Assembly (NCBI RefSeq): GCF_017355955.1
Contig: NZ_JAFFID010000004.1
Coordinates: forward strand, 1 to 64,000
Length of the DNA: 64,000 nt
Source of the DNA: Sabulibacter ruber
Lineage (GTDB): Bacteria > Bacteroidota > Bacteroidia > Cytophagales > Hymenobacteraceae
Reading direction: 5' to 3'
Within the stretch, counting starts at the first letter, position 1. Each line of letters starts with the position of its first letter. The position numbers and the translations under genes are program-made. Under the pieces are notes generated by a model. The model searched no databases. It was not told the origin of the DNA and saw only the letters and a list, made by a program, of their open reading frames with translations. Shown here one piece after another: positions 8,165 through 16,225 of this stretch.

Positions 8165-8794
8165 TTATTTAGACGATTCGGTGAGGTCTTCGCCAAAATG
8201 CTTCCTGATATCCTGTCTGAGGTCTCGCATCACTTTGATGAGCACCAGGCCCATGGGTACGGTGAGGCATCCCAGCACCGCTGATTTACCCAACTCAAGG
8301 AATATGAAAAAGACGGGCACCATAAGGAGAAGCAGGCTGGTGCCAAGGCCTGCCAACCACACGGCGTAGCTGCCCAGCAGGGCTATGCCGTACCACCACT
8401 TCTTTTTGAAGGCCAGCGTGCGTTTTACGTAATCTGCATGGTCTTTTTCTTTCTGCCGCCTTACCCTTTCGCGGGCCACTGCGGCCCAGGCAATGTACTC
8501 TTTCGGGTCGGTGGGTGGTTCATACACGTATTGGTATTTTTCCCAGTCAGACTGCGGCTTGGGTGGGGGAGGTGGTGGAGCCGAGGTGGGAGAGGAGGGT
8601 TGGGCAGAAGCTACTTCCTGAAACCGCTGCAGGTATTCGTAGGCCGCCTGAATGCGCAAAAACATAGCCGGTGCACCCGGATCCTGGTTTCTGTCTGGGT
8701 GGTACTGCAGGGCTAGCTGCCGGTAGGCGCGCCTGATCTGGGGCATTCCTGCCCCAAACGGTACTCCTAATACCCGGTAAGACTCAGCCAACAT
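8165..8794 (-). CDS. J-domain protein with membrane segments
   Basis: Residues 4-65 form a DnaJ J-domain: YRVLGVPFGAGMPQIRRAYR, then LALQYHPDRNQDPGAPAMF with the HPD motif that stimulates DnaK ATPase. A proline-rich linker (about residues 67-85) follows, then a basic stretch and two hydrophobic segments, about residues 133-175 (WYGIALLGSYAVWLAGLGTS and LLLLMVPVFFIFLELG). There is no zinc-finger or substrate-binding domain, so it is a type III J protein, probably recruiting Hsp70 to the inner membrane. The start at 8794 gives the complete J-domain. Confidence 0.85.
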   Translation of the reverse strand: MLAESYRVLGVPFGAGMPQIRRAYRQLALQYHPDRNQDPGAPAMFLRIQAAYEYLQRFQEVASAQPSSPTSAPPPPPPKPQSDWEKYQYVYEPPTDPKEYIAWAAVARERVRRQKEKDHADYVKRTLAFKKKWWYGIALLGSYAVWLAGLGTSLLLLMVPVFFIFLELGKSAVLGCLTVPMGLVLIKVMRDLRQDIRKHFGEDLTESSK

Positions 8795-8844
8795 GAGAAC
8801 AGGTTCTTAAACAAGTGGTGTGCCCGCTGTTTCTGGCACGTTTT

Positions 8845-9447
8845 CTAGAAAACAGCCGATAAATCCTGTTCCAGAATCAGCATGAGGGCAATGGCTCCGG
8901 CCGCGCTGCTGATGCCCAAGGCCCAGTCTCGCTTTTTTACAGACAGGAAACGTGTTAAAAGCAGATTGATGATGAGCACCAGCAGAACAATCAGCAACTG
9001 CCCTAATTCAATTCCTATATTAAACGCCAGAAGCTCCAAAACGATGTTCTGTCCCTGGCCTAAAAGCGATTTTAAATAGTTGGAAAAGCCCATGCCATGA
9101 ATCAGCCCGAATGCCGCGGCAAACAGGTTGTTCCAGGACCACAGCGCGTTGCCTTTCTTTCTGCCGTTGCCCAACTGCGTGAAATTGTACAAACAGGTGA
9201 GCAGGATGGTGATGGGAATAAGCAACTCAATTAAAGCCGTGTTGAATTTGATCATCTCCAGCGTTGAGAGCGCCAACGTAATGGAATGCCCAATAGTGAA
9301 GCTGGTAACCAAGGCCAGAATACGGCGCCATTCGCTGCCAGAATACACCGCACACATGGCCAACACAAAGACCATATGGTCATACGCCTGCAGGTTGAAG
9401 ATGTGGTGAAAGCCTAATTGCAGATACGTGAAGAAAACTGAAGACAC
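8845..9447 (-). CDS. HupE/UreJ-like membrane protein
   Basis: A 200-residue protein with about six transmembrane helices. Histidines lie at positions typical of the HupE/UreJ_2 family: GFHHIFNLQAYDHMVFVLAM at the start, TIGHSITLALS, then FGLIHGMGFSNYL and AFNIGIELGQ. Members are thought to move nickel or cobalt or to assist hydrogenase/urease maturation, but most Bacteroidota copies, like this one, have no metalloenzyme next to them. The role here is therefore open. It is followed downstream by the J-domain gene on the same strand (50-bp gap) and preceded by the repeat-rich gap at 9448. Confidence 0.85.
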   Translation of the reverse strand: MSSVFFTYLQLGFHHIFNLQAYDHMVFVLAMCAVYSGSEWRRILALVTSFTIGHSITLALSTLEMIKFNTALIELLIPITILLTCLYNFTQLGNGRKKGNALWSWNNLFAAAFGLIHGMGFSNYLKSLLGQGQNIVLELLAFNIGIELGQLLIVLLVLIINLLLTRFLSVKKRDWALGISSAAGAIALMLILEQDLSAVF

Positions 9448-9566
9448 GATGAAGGGTTGTTTGTCTGAGTCTGGAAACTGACAAATTTAGAAAATGCTGT
9501 TACTCCAGCAATACACCCTTCTCATAATTGGGTTTTCAAATGTGAGATGGTGTTGGTGAAATGTAG

Positions 9567-9587
9567 CAGCGTTACACTGTAACGCTG
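9567..9587. repeat. GTTAC-family REP-like hairpin, copy 1
   Basis: Arms CAGCGTTAC and GTAACGCTG with the 3-nt loop ACT. The inner GTTAC/GTAAC part is shared by five copies in the window; the outer stem differs but stays paired. Confidence 0.75.
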
Positions 9588-9657
9588 TGGTTCTGTACAG
9601 GAGACAGTCTCTCCTGTTATTTCAGTTTATTTGATAAATTAAGTCTGTGCAGCGCCA

Positions 9658-9678
9658 CGCCGTTACAGTGTAACGGCG
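9658..9678. repeat. GTTAC-family REP-like hairpin, copy 2
   Basis: Arms CGCCGTTAC and GTAACGGCG with loop AGT. Relative to copy 1 the outer stem has compensating substitutions on both arms. Confidence 0.75.
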
Positions 9679-9739
9679 CTACAGATTCTGCTTTAAGCCT
9701 GATTTAAGATAAACAGGCTTGAAACCTATCTTGCTAGCC

Positions 9740-10102
9740 TTCGCTGGCGCGAGCGTCCCGCTCGTGTCCGCACGCATTGCGGAAGATACACGCATGGTAG
9801 AAGATAATCACACTCTCTTTCTGTTTTGTCATCCTGAAAGGATCTTGTGAGGCAATGGCAAAGTCGTTTCTTCAACGCAATTCTAGGTGGTCCACAAGAT
9901 CTTTCCAAGATGACAAAGAGGAGTAAATTACTTGTTGTAGATGCACCAACGCCACTATCACCATGGCGCGGAAGTTACTTCCGTGCCTTTTGATCGCAAG
10001 TCACGGAAGTAAATCCGCGCCATAGAGGGACAAAATACCTTGCAGGATGACATAACCTTCTGGAATGCGTGCGGACACGAGCGGGACGCTCGCGCCAGCG
10101 AA
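9740..10102. mobile_element. Composite inverted-repeat element (REP/MITE-like), copy 1
   Basis: The ends at 9740-9778 and 10064-10102 are perfect 39-bp inverted repeats starting TTCGCTGGCGCGAGC. Each end contains its own small hairpin CGAGCG-TCC-CGCTCG. Inside is a second, imperfect inverted pair of about 25 bp (9824-9849, TCATCCTGAAAGGATCTTGT, and 9893-9918) and a third pair at 9963-10023. No transposase is encoded, so this is a non-autonomous element or a cluster of paired REPs. A second copy with the same outer and inner pairs is at 53439-53670. Mobilisation by the RAYT at 13245 or a similar enzyme is inference. Confidence 0.75.
9963..10023. repeat. Inverted pair inside the composite element
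   Basis: ATGGCGCGGAAGTTACTTCC (start of the left arm, 9963-9985) faces a near-complementary right arm at 10002-10023. The left arm is itself a hairpin, CGGAAG-TTA-CTTCCG. This pair is absent from the copy at 53439, so it looks like a later insertion. Confidence 0.6.
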
Positions 10103-10169
10103 AAGAATTCTGGTCTTAGGTGAAGTTTCTGTTTTATAACCGCTTTTGAAAATAAACGGAGAAACGTAG

Positions 10170-10190
10170 CGGCGTTACACCGTAACGCCG
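10170..10190. repeat. GTTAC-family REP-like hairpin, copy 3
   Basis: Arms CGGCGTTAC and GTAACGCCG with loop ACC. Confidence 0.75.
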
Positions 10191-10302
10191 AGTGGCCACA
10201 GAGCAAAATCGCTGCTAACAACTTGCAGGTGGTTATAGGATTAAAAAGACGAATTTAGGGTACGGCTGTTGAGAAAGGAAAGAACGTCGCTTCGCAGAGC
10301 CA

Positions 10303-10323
10303 CGGCGTTACGGTGTAACGCCG
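10303..10323. repeat. GTTAC-family REP-like hairpin, copy 4
   Basis: Arms CGGCGTTAC and GTAACGCCG with loop GGT. Together with its flanks it is roughly the inverted complement of copy 3 (flanks GTAGC and GCCAC exchanged), so copies 3 and 4 form an inverted pair. Confidence 0.75.
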
Positions 10324-10383
10324 CTACAATTTTGGTTTTTAACCCTATTCTCAAGAAGGAGGCTGAAAACGGCGGCTAATAAA

Positions 10384-10416
10384 AAAAGGCGCCGGGGAAT
10401 TGCTCCCCCGACGCCT
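10384..10416 (-). terminator. Terminator of clpB
   Basis: A GC-rich stem (AGGCG..CGGGG with CCCCCG..CGCCT, one bulge) lies about 25 bp beyond the clpB stop codon. An A-run on the plus strand serves as the T-run for the minus-strand transcript. Confidence 0.75.
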
Positions 10417-10438
10417 TCAATCAACTTAAAACAACGGA

Positions 10439-13057
10439 TTATCTATCAATGGGCAGATCAATGTCCACGTTAATGAACTTGATCTCGCCGTCTTCCAACA
10501 CCGCTTCTACTACGGCATCTTTGCGGATGTCACCGGCCAGGATGGCTTTGGACAACTCGTTGAGGATGCGGCGTTGCAGCACACGTTTCAACGGACGGGC
10601 ACCGAACTGCGGATCGTAACCCTCGCGGCCCAGGAAGTCCAGTACTTCGTCGGTAGCTTCCAGACGGATGCCAGTGTCTTCCAGGCGTTCCTGGATGTGA
10701 CGGAACTGGATGTCCACAATCTTCCGGATCTCTCTTGAGCTCAACGGACGGAACATGATCAGCTCATCAATCCGGTTCAGGAACTCAGGGCGCAGGGTCT
10801 TCTTCAGCACCTCAAACACCTCGTCACGGGTCCGGTCAATGGTTGGTTCCGGGTTCAGCTCGTCCAGATCCTGGAAGTTCTCCTGGATGATGTTCGCGCC
10901 GATGTTGGACGTCATGATGATGATGGTGTTCTTGAAGTTCGCCACCCGACCTTTGTTATCGGTCAGTCGGCCATCATCCAGCACCTGCAACAGGATGTTG
11001 AACACATCCGGGTGCGCTTTCTCAATCTCGTCCAGCAGGATCACAGAATACGGCTTCCGGCGAACAGCTTCGGTCAACTGACCACCTTCATCGTAACCCA
11101 CGTATCCTGGAGGCGCTCCCACCAGACGGCTCACGGCATGGCGCTCCTGGTACTCACTCATGTCAATCCGCACCATGGCGTTCTCGTCGTTGAACAGGAA
11201 GTCGGCCAGAGCCTTAGCCAGCTCGGTTTTACCCACACCCGTTGTACCCAGGAAGATAAACGAACCGATAGGCCGTTTAGGGTCTTGCAACCCGGCCCGG
11301 CTGCGGCGCACGGCATCAGAAATGGCGGCAATCGCTTCTTCCTGACCGGCCACGCGACGGCCCAGTTCTTCTTCCAGGTGCAACAGTTTCTCGCGGTCGC
11401 TTTGCAGCATTTTGTTTACCGGTACACCGGTCCACTTGGCTACTACCTCGGCGATGTCTTCTGAGGTAACCTCTTCCTGCAGCATATGGTCGCCGTTCTG
11501 TTGCTCCTGCACTTGTTGCTGCAGCTCGCGAAGTTTGGCTTCGGCTTCCTGGATTTTACCATAGCGCAGCTCAGCCACTCTACCGTAGTCACCGGCCCGC
11601 TCCGCGTGTTCAGCCTCCAGACGGAATTGCTCAATAGCTTCTTTCTGTTTCTGGATGCCTTCAATGACCTGTTTCTCGCTCTGCCACTTGGCGCGCAAGG
11701 CGTCACGGGTTTCGCTCAGGTCAGCAATCTCTTTAGAAAGCAGGTTCTCTTTCTCTTTGTCGTTCTCGCGGCGGATGGCTTCACGTTCGATCTCCAACTG
11801 CATGATCTTGCGTTGTACCTCGTCCAGCTCCACTGGCAAAGAGTCAATCTCGATGCGTAGCTTAGAGGCTGCCTCATCTACCAGGTCAATGGCTTTGTCT
11901 GGCAAGAAACGGTCTGAGATGTAGCGGCTGGATAATTCCACGGCGGCAATGATGGCATCGTCCTTGATGCGCACCCCGTGATGCAACTCGTACTTCTCTT
12001 TGATACCGCGCAGGATGGAAATCGCATCTGGAATGCTTGGTTCATCTACCGTTACCGCCTGGAAGCGGCGCTCCATGGCCTTGTCCTTCTCAAAGTACTT
12101 CTGGTACTCTTTCAAAGTAGTAGCCCCGATGGCATGCAATTCACCGCGGGCCAAAGCTGGTTTCAAGAGGTTAGCGGCATCCATAGCGCTATCGCCACCG
12201 GCACCGGCACCAATGAGGGTGTGGATCTCGTCAATGAAAAGCACAATCTCGCCTTCAGAGTCTACCACTTCTTTGATCACGGCTTTCAGGCGCTCCTCAA
12301 ACTCACCTTTGTATTTGGCACCCGCCACCAACAGGCCCATGTCCAGGCTCATGATGGTTTTGGTTTTCAGGTTCTCGGGCACGTCTCCAGACACAATACG
12401 CTGGGCCAGGCCTTCCACAATGGCGGTTTTACCCACACCCGGCTCACCCAACAGAATCGGGTTGTTTTTGGTACGACGGCTCAGAATCTGCAGCACGCGG
12501 CGGATCTCTTCGTCACGGCCAATCACCGGGTCAATCTTGCCCAGGCGTGCCTGCTCATTCAAGTCAATAGCATAACGTTTCAGCGAGTTGTATTTCGCCT
12601 CAGCGTTCTGGTCGGTTACCTTTGAGTCGCCACGCAGTTCTTTGATGGCGGCTTTCAGGCCTTTCTCAGTAATACCCGCGTCTTTCATGAGCGTGGCCAC
12701 CCGGTCTCTACCAGCCAGCAAGCCCAGGAGCAGGTGTTCAATGGCGACGTACTCATCGTCAAATTCTTTCAGGTAAGAATTGGCCTTCTGCAGTGCGGCG
12801 GCCGCATCATTGCCCAGGTACGGACTGCCCCCGCTCACTTTAGGGTAAGCGTTCACAATCTCGTCCAGACGCGTGTTAAATTGGTTCACGTTCACGCCCA
12901 GTTTCTTCAGGTAGAAACCGGTCACGTTCTCGTCAGTCTGCAGGATACCCTTCAGCAAGTGCCCCGTCTCGATGGCCTGCTGCTGGTTGCCGCCGGCAAT
13001 CTCGGTTGCCTTCTGCACGGCTTCCTGCGATTTGATGGTATAGTTGTTAAAGTTCAT
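10439..13057 (-). CDS. clpB: ATP-dependent disaggregase ClpB (Hsp100)
   Basis: The 872-residue protein has the full ClpB order: N-terminal substrate domain (1-145), first AAA+ module with Walker A GEPGVGKT at 204-211, the long coiled-coil middle domain (about 400-530) that docks DnaK, and a second AAA+ module with Walker A GTTGVGKT at 604-611 plus the LDEIEKAHPDVFNILLQ Walker B. The middle domain and the absence of a ClpP-binding loop separate it from ClpA/ClpC. It threads aggregated proteins together with DnaK/DnaJ/GrpE in the cytoplasm. The upstream 180 bp are free of genes, consistent with a separate, heat-regulated transcript, but I see no certain heat-shock promoter or CIRCE element. Confidence 0.97.
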   Translation of the reverse strand: MNFNNYTIKSQEAVQKATEIAGGNQQQAIETGHLLKGILQTDENVTGFYLKKLGVNVNQFNTRLDEIVNAYPKVSGGSPYLGNDAAAALQKANSYLKEFDDEYVAIEHLLLGLLAGRDRVATLMKDAGITEKGLKAAIKELRGDSKVTDQNAEAKYNSLKRYAIDLNEQARLGKIDPVIGRDEEIRRVLQILSRRTKNNPILLGEPGVGKTAIVEGLAQRIVSGDVPENLKTKTIMSLDMGLLVAGAKYKGEFEERLKAVIKEVVDSEGEIVLFIDEIHTLIGAGAGGDSAMDAANLLKPALARGELHAIGATTLKEYQKYFEKDKAMERRFQAVTVDEPSIPDAISILRGIKEKYELHHGVRIKDDAIIAAVELSSRYISDRFLPDKAIDLVDEAASKLRIEIDSLPVELDEVQRKIMQLEIEREAIRRENDKEKENLLSKEIADLSETRDALRAKWQSEKQVIEGIQKQKEAIEQFRLEAEHAERAGDYGRVAELRYGKIQEAEAKLRELQQQVQEQQNGDHMLQEEVTSEDIAEVVAKWTGVPVNKMLQSDREKLLHLEEELGRRVAGQEEAIAAISDAVRRSRAGLQDPKRPIGSFIFLGTTGVGKTELAKALADFLFNDENAMVRIDMSEYQERHAVSRLVGAPPGYVGYDEGGQLTEAVRRKPYSVILLDEIEKAHPDVFNILLQVLDDGRLTDNKGRVANFKNTIIIMTSNIGANIIQENFQDLDELNPEPTIDRTRDEVFEVLKKTLRPEFLNRIDELIMFRPLSSREIRKIVDIQFRHIQERLEDTGIRLEATDEVLDFLGREGYDPQFGARPLKRVLQRRILNELSKAILAGDIRKDAVVEAVLEDGEIKFINVDIDLPIDR

Positions 13058-13070
13058 ATGCTTTGTTTTT

Positions 13071-13094
13071 CCGTAGTTTCCCGTTTTTCTACGG
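13071..13094 (-). promoter_or_regulatory. Small hairpin in the clpB leader
   Basis: CCGTAG and CTACGG with a 12-nt loop lie 14 bp upstream of the clpB start codon. It could affect translation, but the stem is short and no known thermometer type is matched. Confidence 0.3.
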
Positions 13095-13209
13095 CCTTTA
13101 AAGCAAATGAGGTACCGAAGCGTATTATAGCTGTTTTTCGGAAAATATGACAGAAATCAAAATGTTAAATTTAACATAATGTGACAAGATGGCTGTGGTT
13201 GTGGCAAAA

Positions 13210-13240
13210 AACCTCACAGGTCTTCAAGACCTGTGAGGTT
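13210..13240. repeat. Perfect palindrome next to the RAYT gene
   Basis: AACCTCACAGGTCTT and its exact complement surround one central base. It begins 5 bp beyond the RAYT stop codon. Nearly the same palindrome lies inside the RAYT gene at 13613-13645. It may also act as the RAYT terminator. Confidence 0.85.
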
Positions 13241-13244
13241 TGAG

Positions 13245-13862
13245 CTAGTCATCGCCAATTACGTCTCTGATGCTTGCAAAGCCTTCCTCATCCATTTGAT
13301 GAAAGTCTTGATACCACTCTACACCACCAAACCACTCCAACACCTCGTCTCTTTTCAGGTTTGTCTGTTTGGTTAAAGCAGTTAAACTATGATAAGAAGA
13401 ATAAGGCCACTCTTTGAAAGAGTCTACAAAGCCATGTTTCTGCGGATTAAAATGGATGTAGTAAACTAATCTTGTGAAGTAGTGCGGTGAGTTGACTACT
13501 ATTCTGCCAAAGCGCTCTTGGAAAAGGCTCCCAGTGCGGCCATAGGCTTTGTTGATGGCTTTGGTATATGCGTTGAATAGAGTAGCGAACTGCTTAGACA
13601 TGATAGCAGGCGAGACCTCACAGGTTTTGAAAACCTGTGAGGTCTGTTCCGGTTCAAAGCGCTCTTTTATTTTTATCAACAAATGGAAATGGTTACGTAG
13701 CAGGCAGTACGCATAGGTGTCTGCAAAAGGAGAAACGTGCTTTCTGTACAGTTGAAGAAAATAGGTATAGTTTCGCTCCTCTAGAAAAATATTATCCTTA
13801 TTATTCCCACGCGTGTACACATGGTAGAACTTTCCCGGTTCAAGAGGTATCGTTTTCTGCAT
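13245..13862 (-). CDS. REP-associated tyrosine transposase (RAYT, IS200-like Y1)
   Basis: The 205-residue product opens with KFYHVYTRGNNKDNIF and has the HUH motif NHFHLLIKI near residue 60; later come RTGSLFQERFGR and LVYYIHFNPQKHGF, the C-terminal helix carrying candidate catalytic tyrosines, and the WPYSSY block. These are the marks of the Y1 transposase subfamily that nicks single-stranded REP hairpins. The frame is intact. Residues 74-84 (TSQVFKTCEVS) are encoded by a perfect palindrome inserted in frame. RAYT genes usually occur singly, flanked by the hairpins they act on; that matches the palindrome 5 bp past the stop. The start at 13862 gives the usual N-terminus. Confidence 0.9.
   Translation of the reverse strand: MQKTIPLEPGKFYHVYTRGNNKDNIFLEERNYTYFLQLYRKHVSPFADTYAYCLLRNHFHLLIKIKERFEPEQTSQVFKTCEVSPAIMSKQFATLFNAYTKAINKAYGRTGSLFQERFGRIVVNSPHYFTRLVYYIHFNPQKHGFVDSFKEWPYSSYHSLTALTKQTNLKRDEVLEWFGGVEWYQDFHQMDEEGFASIRDVIGDD
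13613..13645. repeat. Palindrome inserted within the RAYT coding sequence
   Basis: AGACCTCACAGGTTT and its exact complement surround TGA. The 33-bp unit equals 11 codons and keeps the RAYT frame open. It matches the palindrome at 13210 except at the inner and outer base pairs. Confidence 0.85.
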
Positions 13863-13933
13863 ACCCTCTATTTGCTTGTGAACTTAACAGCGCTTCCCAA
13901 AGACCTCGTAGTGTGCGCAGCTCCTACGAGTGT

Positions 13934-14491
13934 CTAGACCGACTGCTTCAGTTTTTGCAGCAAGGAAAACAGAAGCCCATAGATCTCCCGGAGCTCAGCC
14001 ATGTCCAGAATGGCTTCGTCTTTAGAGAAGGTGAGGACCAGTTCAGAGCCGTCTTCATCATGGTCTTCGTGCAGCCGCAGTTCACAGCTTTTGTGCTTCA
14101 GCAGGATGTCGTGGATGGTAGGATCGGCGAGCAGGCTTTTGAGGGTTTCAGGTTGGTTGGTCTTGATGATGAAGGCATCGTCAATGTCTGGGTAGCCCAG
14201 TTCAATGTCTTCCATCCCGAAGAACTTGCCCACCTCGTCCATCCAGCCTTGCTCATGCAGGGCAAACCGCAGGGTGACGTGTTCGGGTACCGGGGCCATG
14301 AAATTGGTGGAGGAGATGCCTCCCTCAAAGCCGCCGCCTAAGTCAATGTCGGTGTCAAAGTAGATTTGGGTGCCGTTTTGCTGCAGAAGCGCCGAGTAGC
14401 TGAGAAGTTCTTTGTGGCTAGCCATGTCATAGGCTACTTGGTGCCAAAGTTCTTCTTCTGTTGCTCCGTGAAAGGTGCGGATGGTTTCCAT
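13934..14491 (-). CDS. Hypothetical protein
   Basis: A 185-residue acidic, soluble protein with no signal peptide or membrane segment. It begins METIRTFHGATEEELWHQVA and ends with a helical stretch (DMAELREIYGLLFSLLQKLK). Secondary structure looks mixed alpha/beta with a central GGFEGGISSTNF loop. I do not recognise the family. The frame uses codons like its neighbours and is preceded by a gene-free 270 bp, so it is likely to be real. It stands alone between the RAYT gene and sufS on the same strand. No function can be assigned. Confidence 0.65.
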   Translation of the reverse strand: METIRTFHGATEEELWHQVAYDMASHKELLSYSALLQQNGTQIYFDTDIDLGGGFEGGISSTNFMAPVPEHVTLRFALHEQGWMDEVGKFFGMEDIELGYPDIDDAFIIKTNQPETLKSLLADPTIHDILLKHKSCELRLHEDHDEDGSELVLTFSKDEAILDMAELREIYGLLFSLLQKLKQSV

Positions 14492-14691
14492 AGTTTGGTT
14501 TGTTTATGGGTATAGGTTCTGAAGGCTGTTGGTAAACAAGACAGCCTCCTGCATGAACGGAACCTATTAACCCTAGGTTGAAGAAATGGCCAGTTTTGGC
14601 AAAAGGAGCCTGTAAACCCTATATAAAAACCTGGTTGGCCAACCTGTTTCGGCGGATATCAAGAACCTGTTTCAGAGGGCATTCCTACGTA

Positions 14692-14724
14692 AAAGAGCCT
14701 TCCTCTAAAAGAGAAAGGCTCTTT
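14692..14724 (-). terminator. Terminator of sufS
   Basis: AAAGAGCCTTCCTCT and AGAGAAAGGCTCTTT (one mismatch) form a stem with a 3-nt loop 40 bp beyond the sufS stop codon. Confidence 0.65.
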
Positions 14725-14763
14725 GGAAAACCAAAAAAACAATGGCTATGAACCAGTGCAACA

Positions 14764-16032
14764 TCAGGAATCCTTCTGGATAAAGGTTTCTATGGCCTGA
14801 GCGAGGGTGTCTATTTCCTCTTTGGTGTTGTAGTAGCAAAAGGAGGCTCTAATCGCTTGCTCTACCTTTAGGTGCTTCATCAGGGGCTGAGAGGCAAGCG
14901 AGCCCGCTTTCACGGCAATGCCCCACTCGCTGTTCAGGTATTTCTCCAATTCCTTTACATCAACTCCGTCAATGGTGAAGGACGCCACGGGTTCTTTCTC
15001 CGGGGCCGAGCCCAGAATGTGCAGTCCTTTTATCTGGTGTAGTTTCTCCAAACCATACTCCAGTAATTCCTGCTCGTAATCGGCGATGGCTTGCATGCCC
15101 AAGGCATGGTGGTAATCAATGACGGCACCTAACGAGATGATGTCAGCAAACGAGGTGGTACCCGCTTCAAATTTCTTAGGGATGGATTTGTACGTGGTCT
15201 GTTCAAAGGTGACGGTATTACACATCTCGCCGCCTCCGTTATGCGGCGGAAGCTTCTCCAGCCATTCAGATTTGCCGTACAGAACACCCACACCGGTAGG
15301 TCCGCTCATTTTATGGGCCGAGAACGTAAAGAAATCGCAGTCAAGGTCCTGTACATCTATGGGCATGTGCGGGGCGGTTTGGGCGCCATCTACCAGAACC
15401 GGAATTCCTTTTTTATGAGCCATGGCCGTTATTTTCTTGATGGGATTAATGGTGCCCAGTATCTGTGAGGAATGCACCAGACTTATGATCTTGGTGCGGT
15501 CAGAGATCAGGTTCTCTAGGGCCTCCAGGTCAAGTTCCCCGGTTTCGGTGAGGGGTATTACTTTCACCACGGCACCGGAGTCTTGCGCCGCCATTTGCCA
15601 GGGCACAATATTGGCATGGTGCTCCATCAAATAAATGATGATTTCATCACCGTCTTGCAGCAGGCCGCGCGCAAAGCCCAGGGCCACCACGTTAATGGCT
15701 TCCGTGCAGCCCCGCACAAAGACAATCTCATCACTACTTTTGGCTTTGATCAGGTCGGCCACCTTCTGGCGGGTTTCCTGTAACATCTCGGTGGCGTTCT
15801 TGCTGGCGGTGTGCTGCTCGTTGGGCTTTCCGTACTCATGGGCGTAAAAATCACTTAGCCTATCCATCAGTACCTGGGGCTTTTGCCCGCTGGCTGCGCT
15901 GTCTAAGTAAATGAAGGGTTTTCCGTTGAGTTTCTGTTGTAGCATGGGGAAGTCTTGCCGAACGCGATACACGTCAAATCCTTCCTGGGTACTCTGTTGG
16001 GTGTTTGTTTTCTCCTTCGTTTGTATTTCCAT
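14764..16032 (-). CDS. sufS: SufS-type cysteine desulfurase
   Basis: The 422-residue protein is a group II cysteine desulfurase. The PLP-binding lysine is Lys241 in FSAHKMSGPTG and the persulfide-carrying cysteine is Cys399 in RASFCYYNTKEE; YLDSAASGQKP near the N-terminus and HHANIVPWQ are further family marks. It takes sulfur from cysteine and hands it to SufE or SufU for Fe-S cluster assembly. No sufBCD genes lie nearby in this window; the gene is solitary, with its own terminator. The first 20 residues (KEKTNTQQST) are a polar extension before the conserved start of the domain. Confidence 0.93.
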   Translation of the reverse strand: MEIQTKEKTNTQQSTQEGFDVYRVRQDFPMLQQKLNGKPFIYLDSAASGQKPQVLMDRLSDFYAHEYGKPNEQHTASKNATEMLQETRQKVADLIKAKSSDEIVFVRGCTEAINVVALGFARGLLQDGDEIIIYLMEHHANIVPWQMAAQDSGAVVKVIPLTETGELDLEALENLISDRTKIISLVHSSQILGTINPIKKITAMAHKKGIPVLVDGAQTAPHMPIDVQDLDCDFFTFSAHKMSGPTGVGVLYGKSEWLEKLPPHNGGGEMCNTVTFEQTTYKSIPKKFEAGTTSFADIISLGAVIDYHHALGMQAIADYEQELLEYGLEKLHQIKGLHILGSAPEKEPVASFTIDGVDVKELEKYLNSEWGIAVKAGSLASQPLMKHLKVEQAIRASFCYYNTKEEIDTLAQAIETFIQKDS

Positions 16033-16225
16033 GTTCTCCCAATTAAAATGACACTAGGTACTACCAAGCCAACCGCTGCCTCTTAAGGGATTGGCTTCCA
16101 TAGTATACTAGTGCCTTTTTTGGGGAGTTATACTTGGTTTGGGTTGAAGGGCAAAATTGGGTATATATTCAAATCCTGAAGGAATAAATGCCCAAAGGTT
16201 ACCGTATTCCCTCCCAGGGTATAGT

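Larger units (their letters stand above)
9448..10438. other. Gene-free kilobase filled with REP-like hairpins
   Basis: No convincing coding sequence occurs here. The interval holds four copies of a GTTAC hairpin, one 363-bp composite inverted-repeat element with two further inverted pairs inside it, and the clpB terminator at the end. It separates the HupE-like gene from clpB. Confidence 0.8.
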
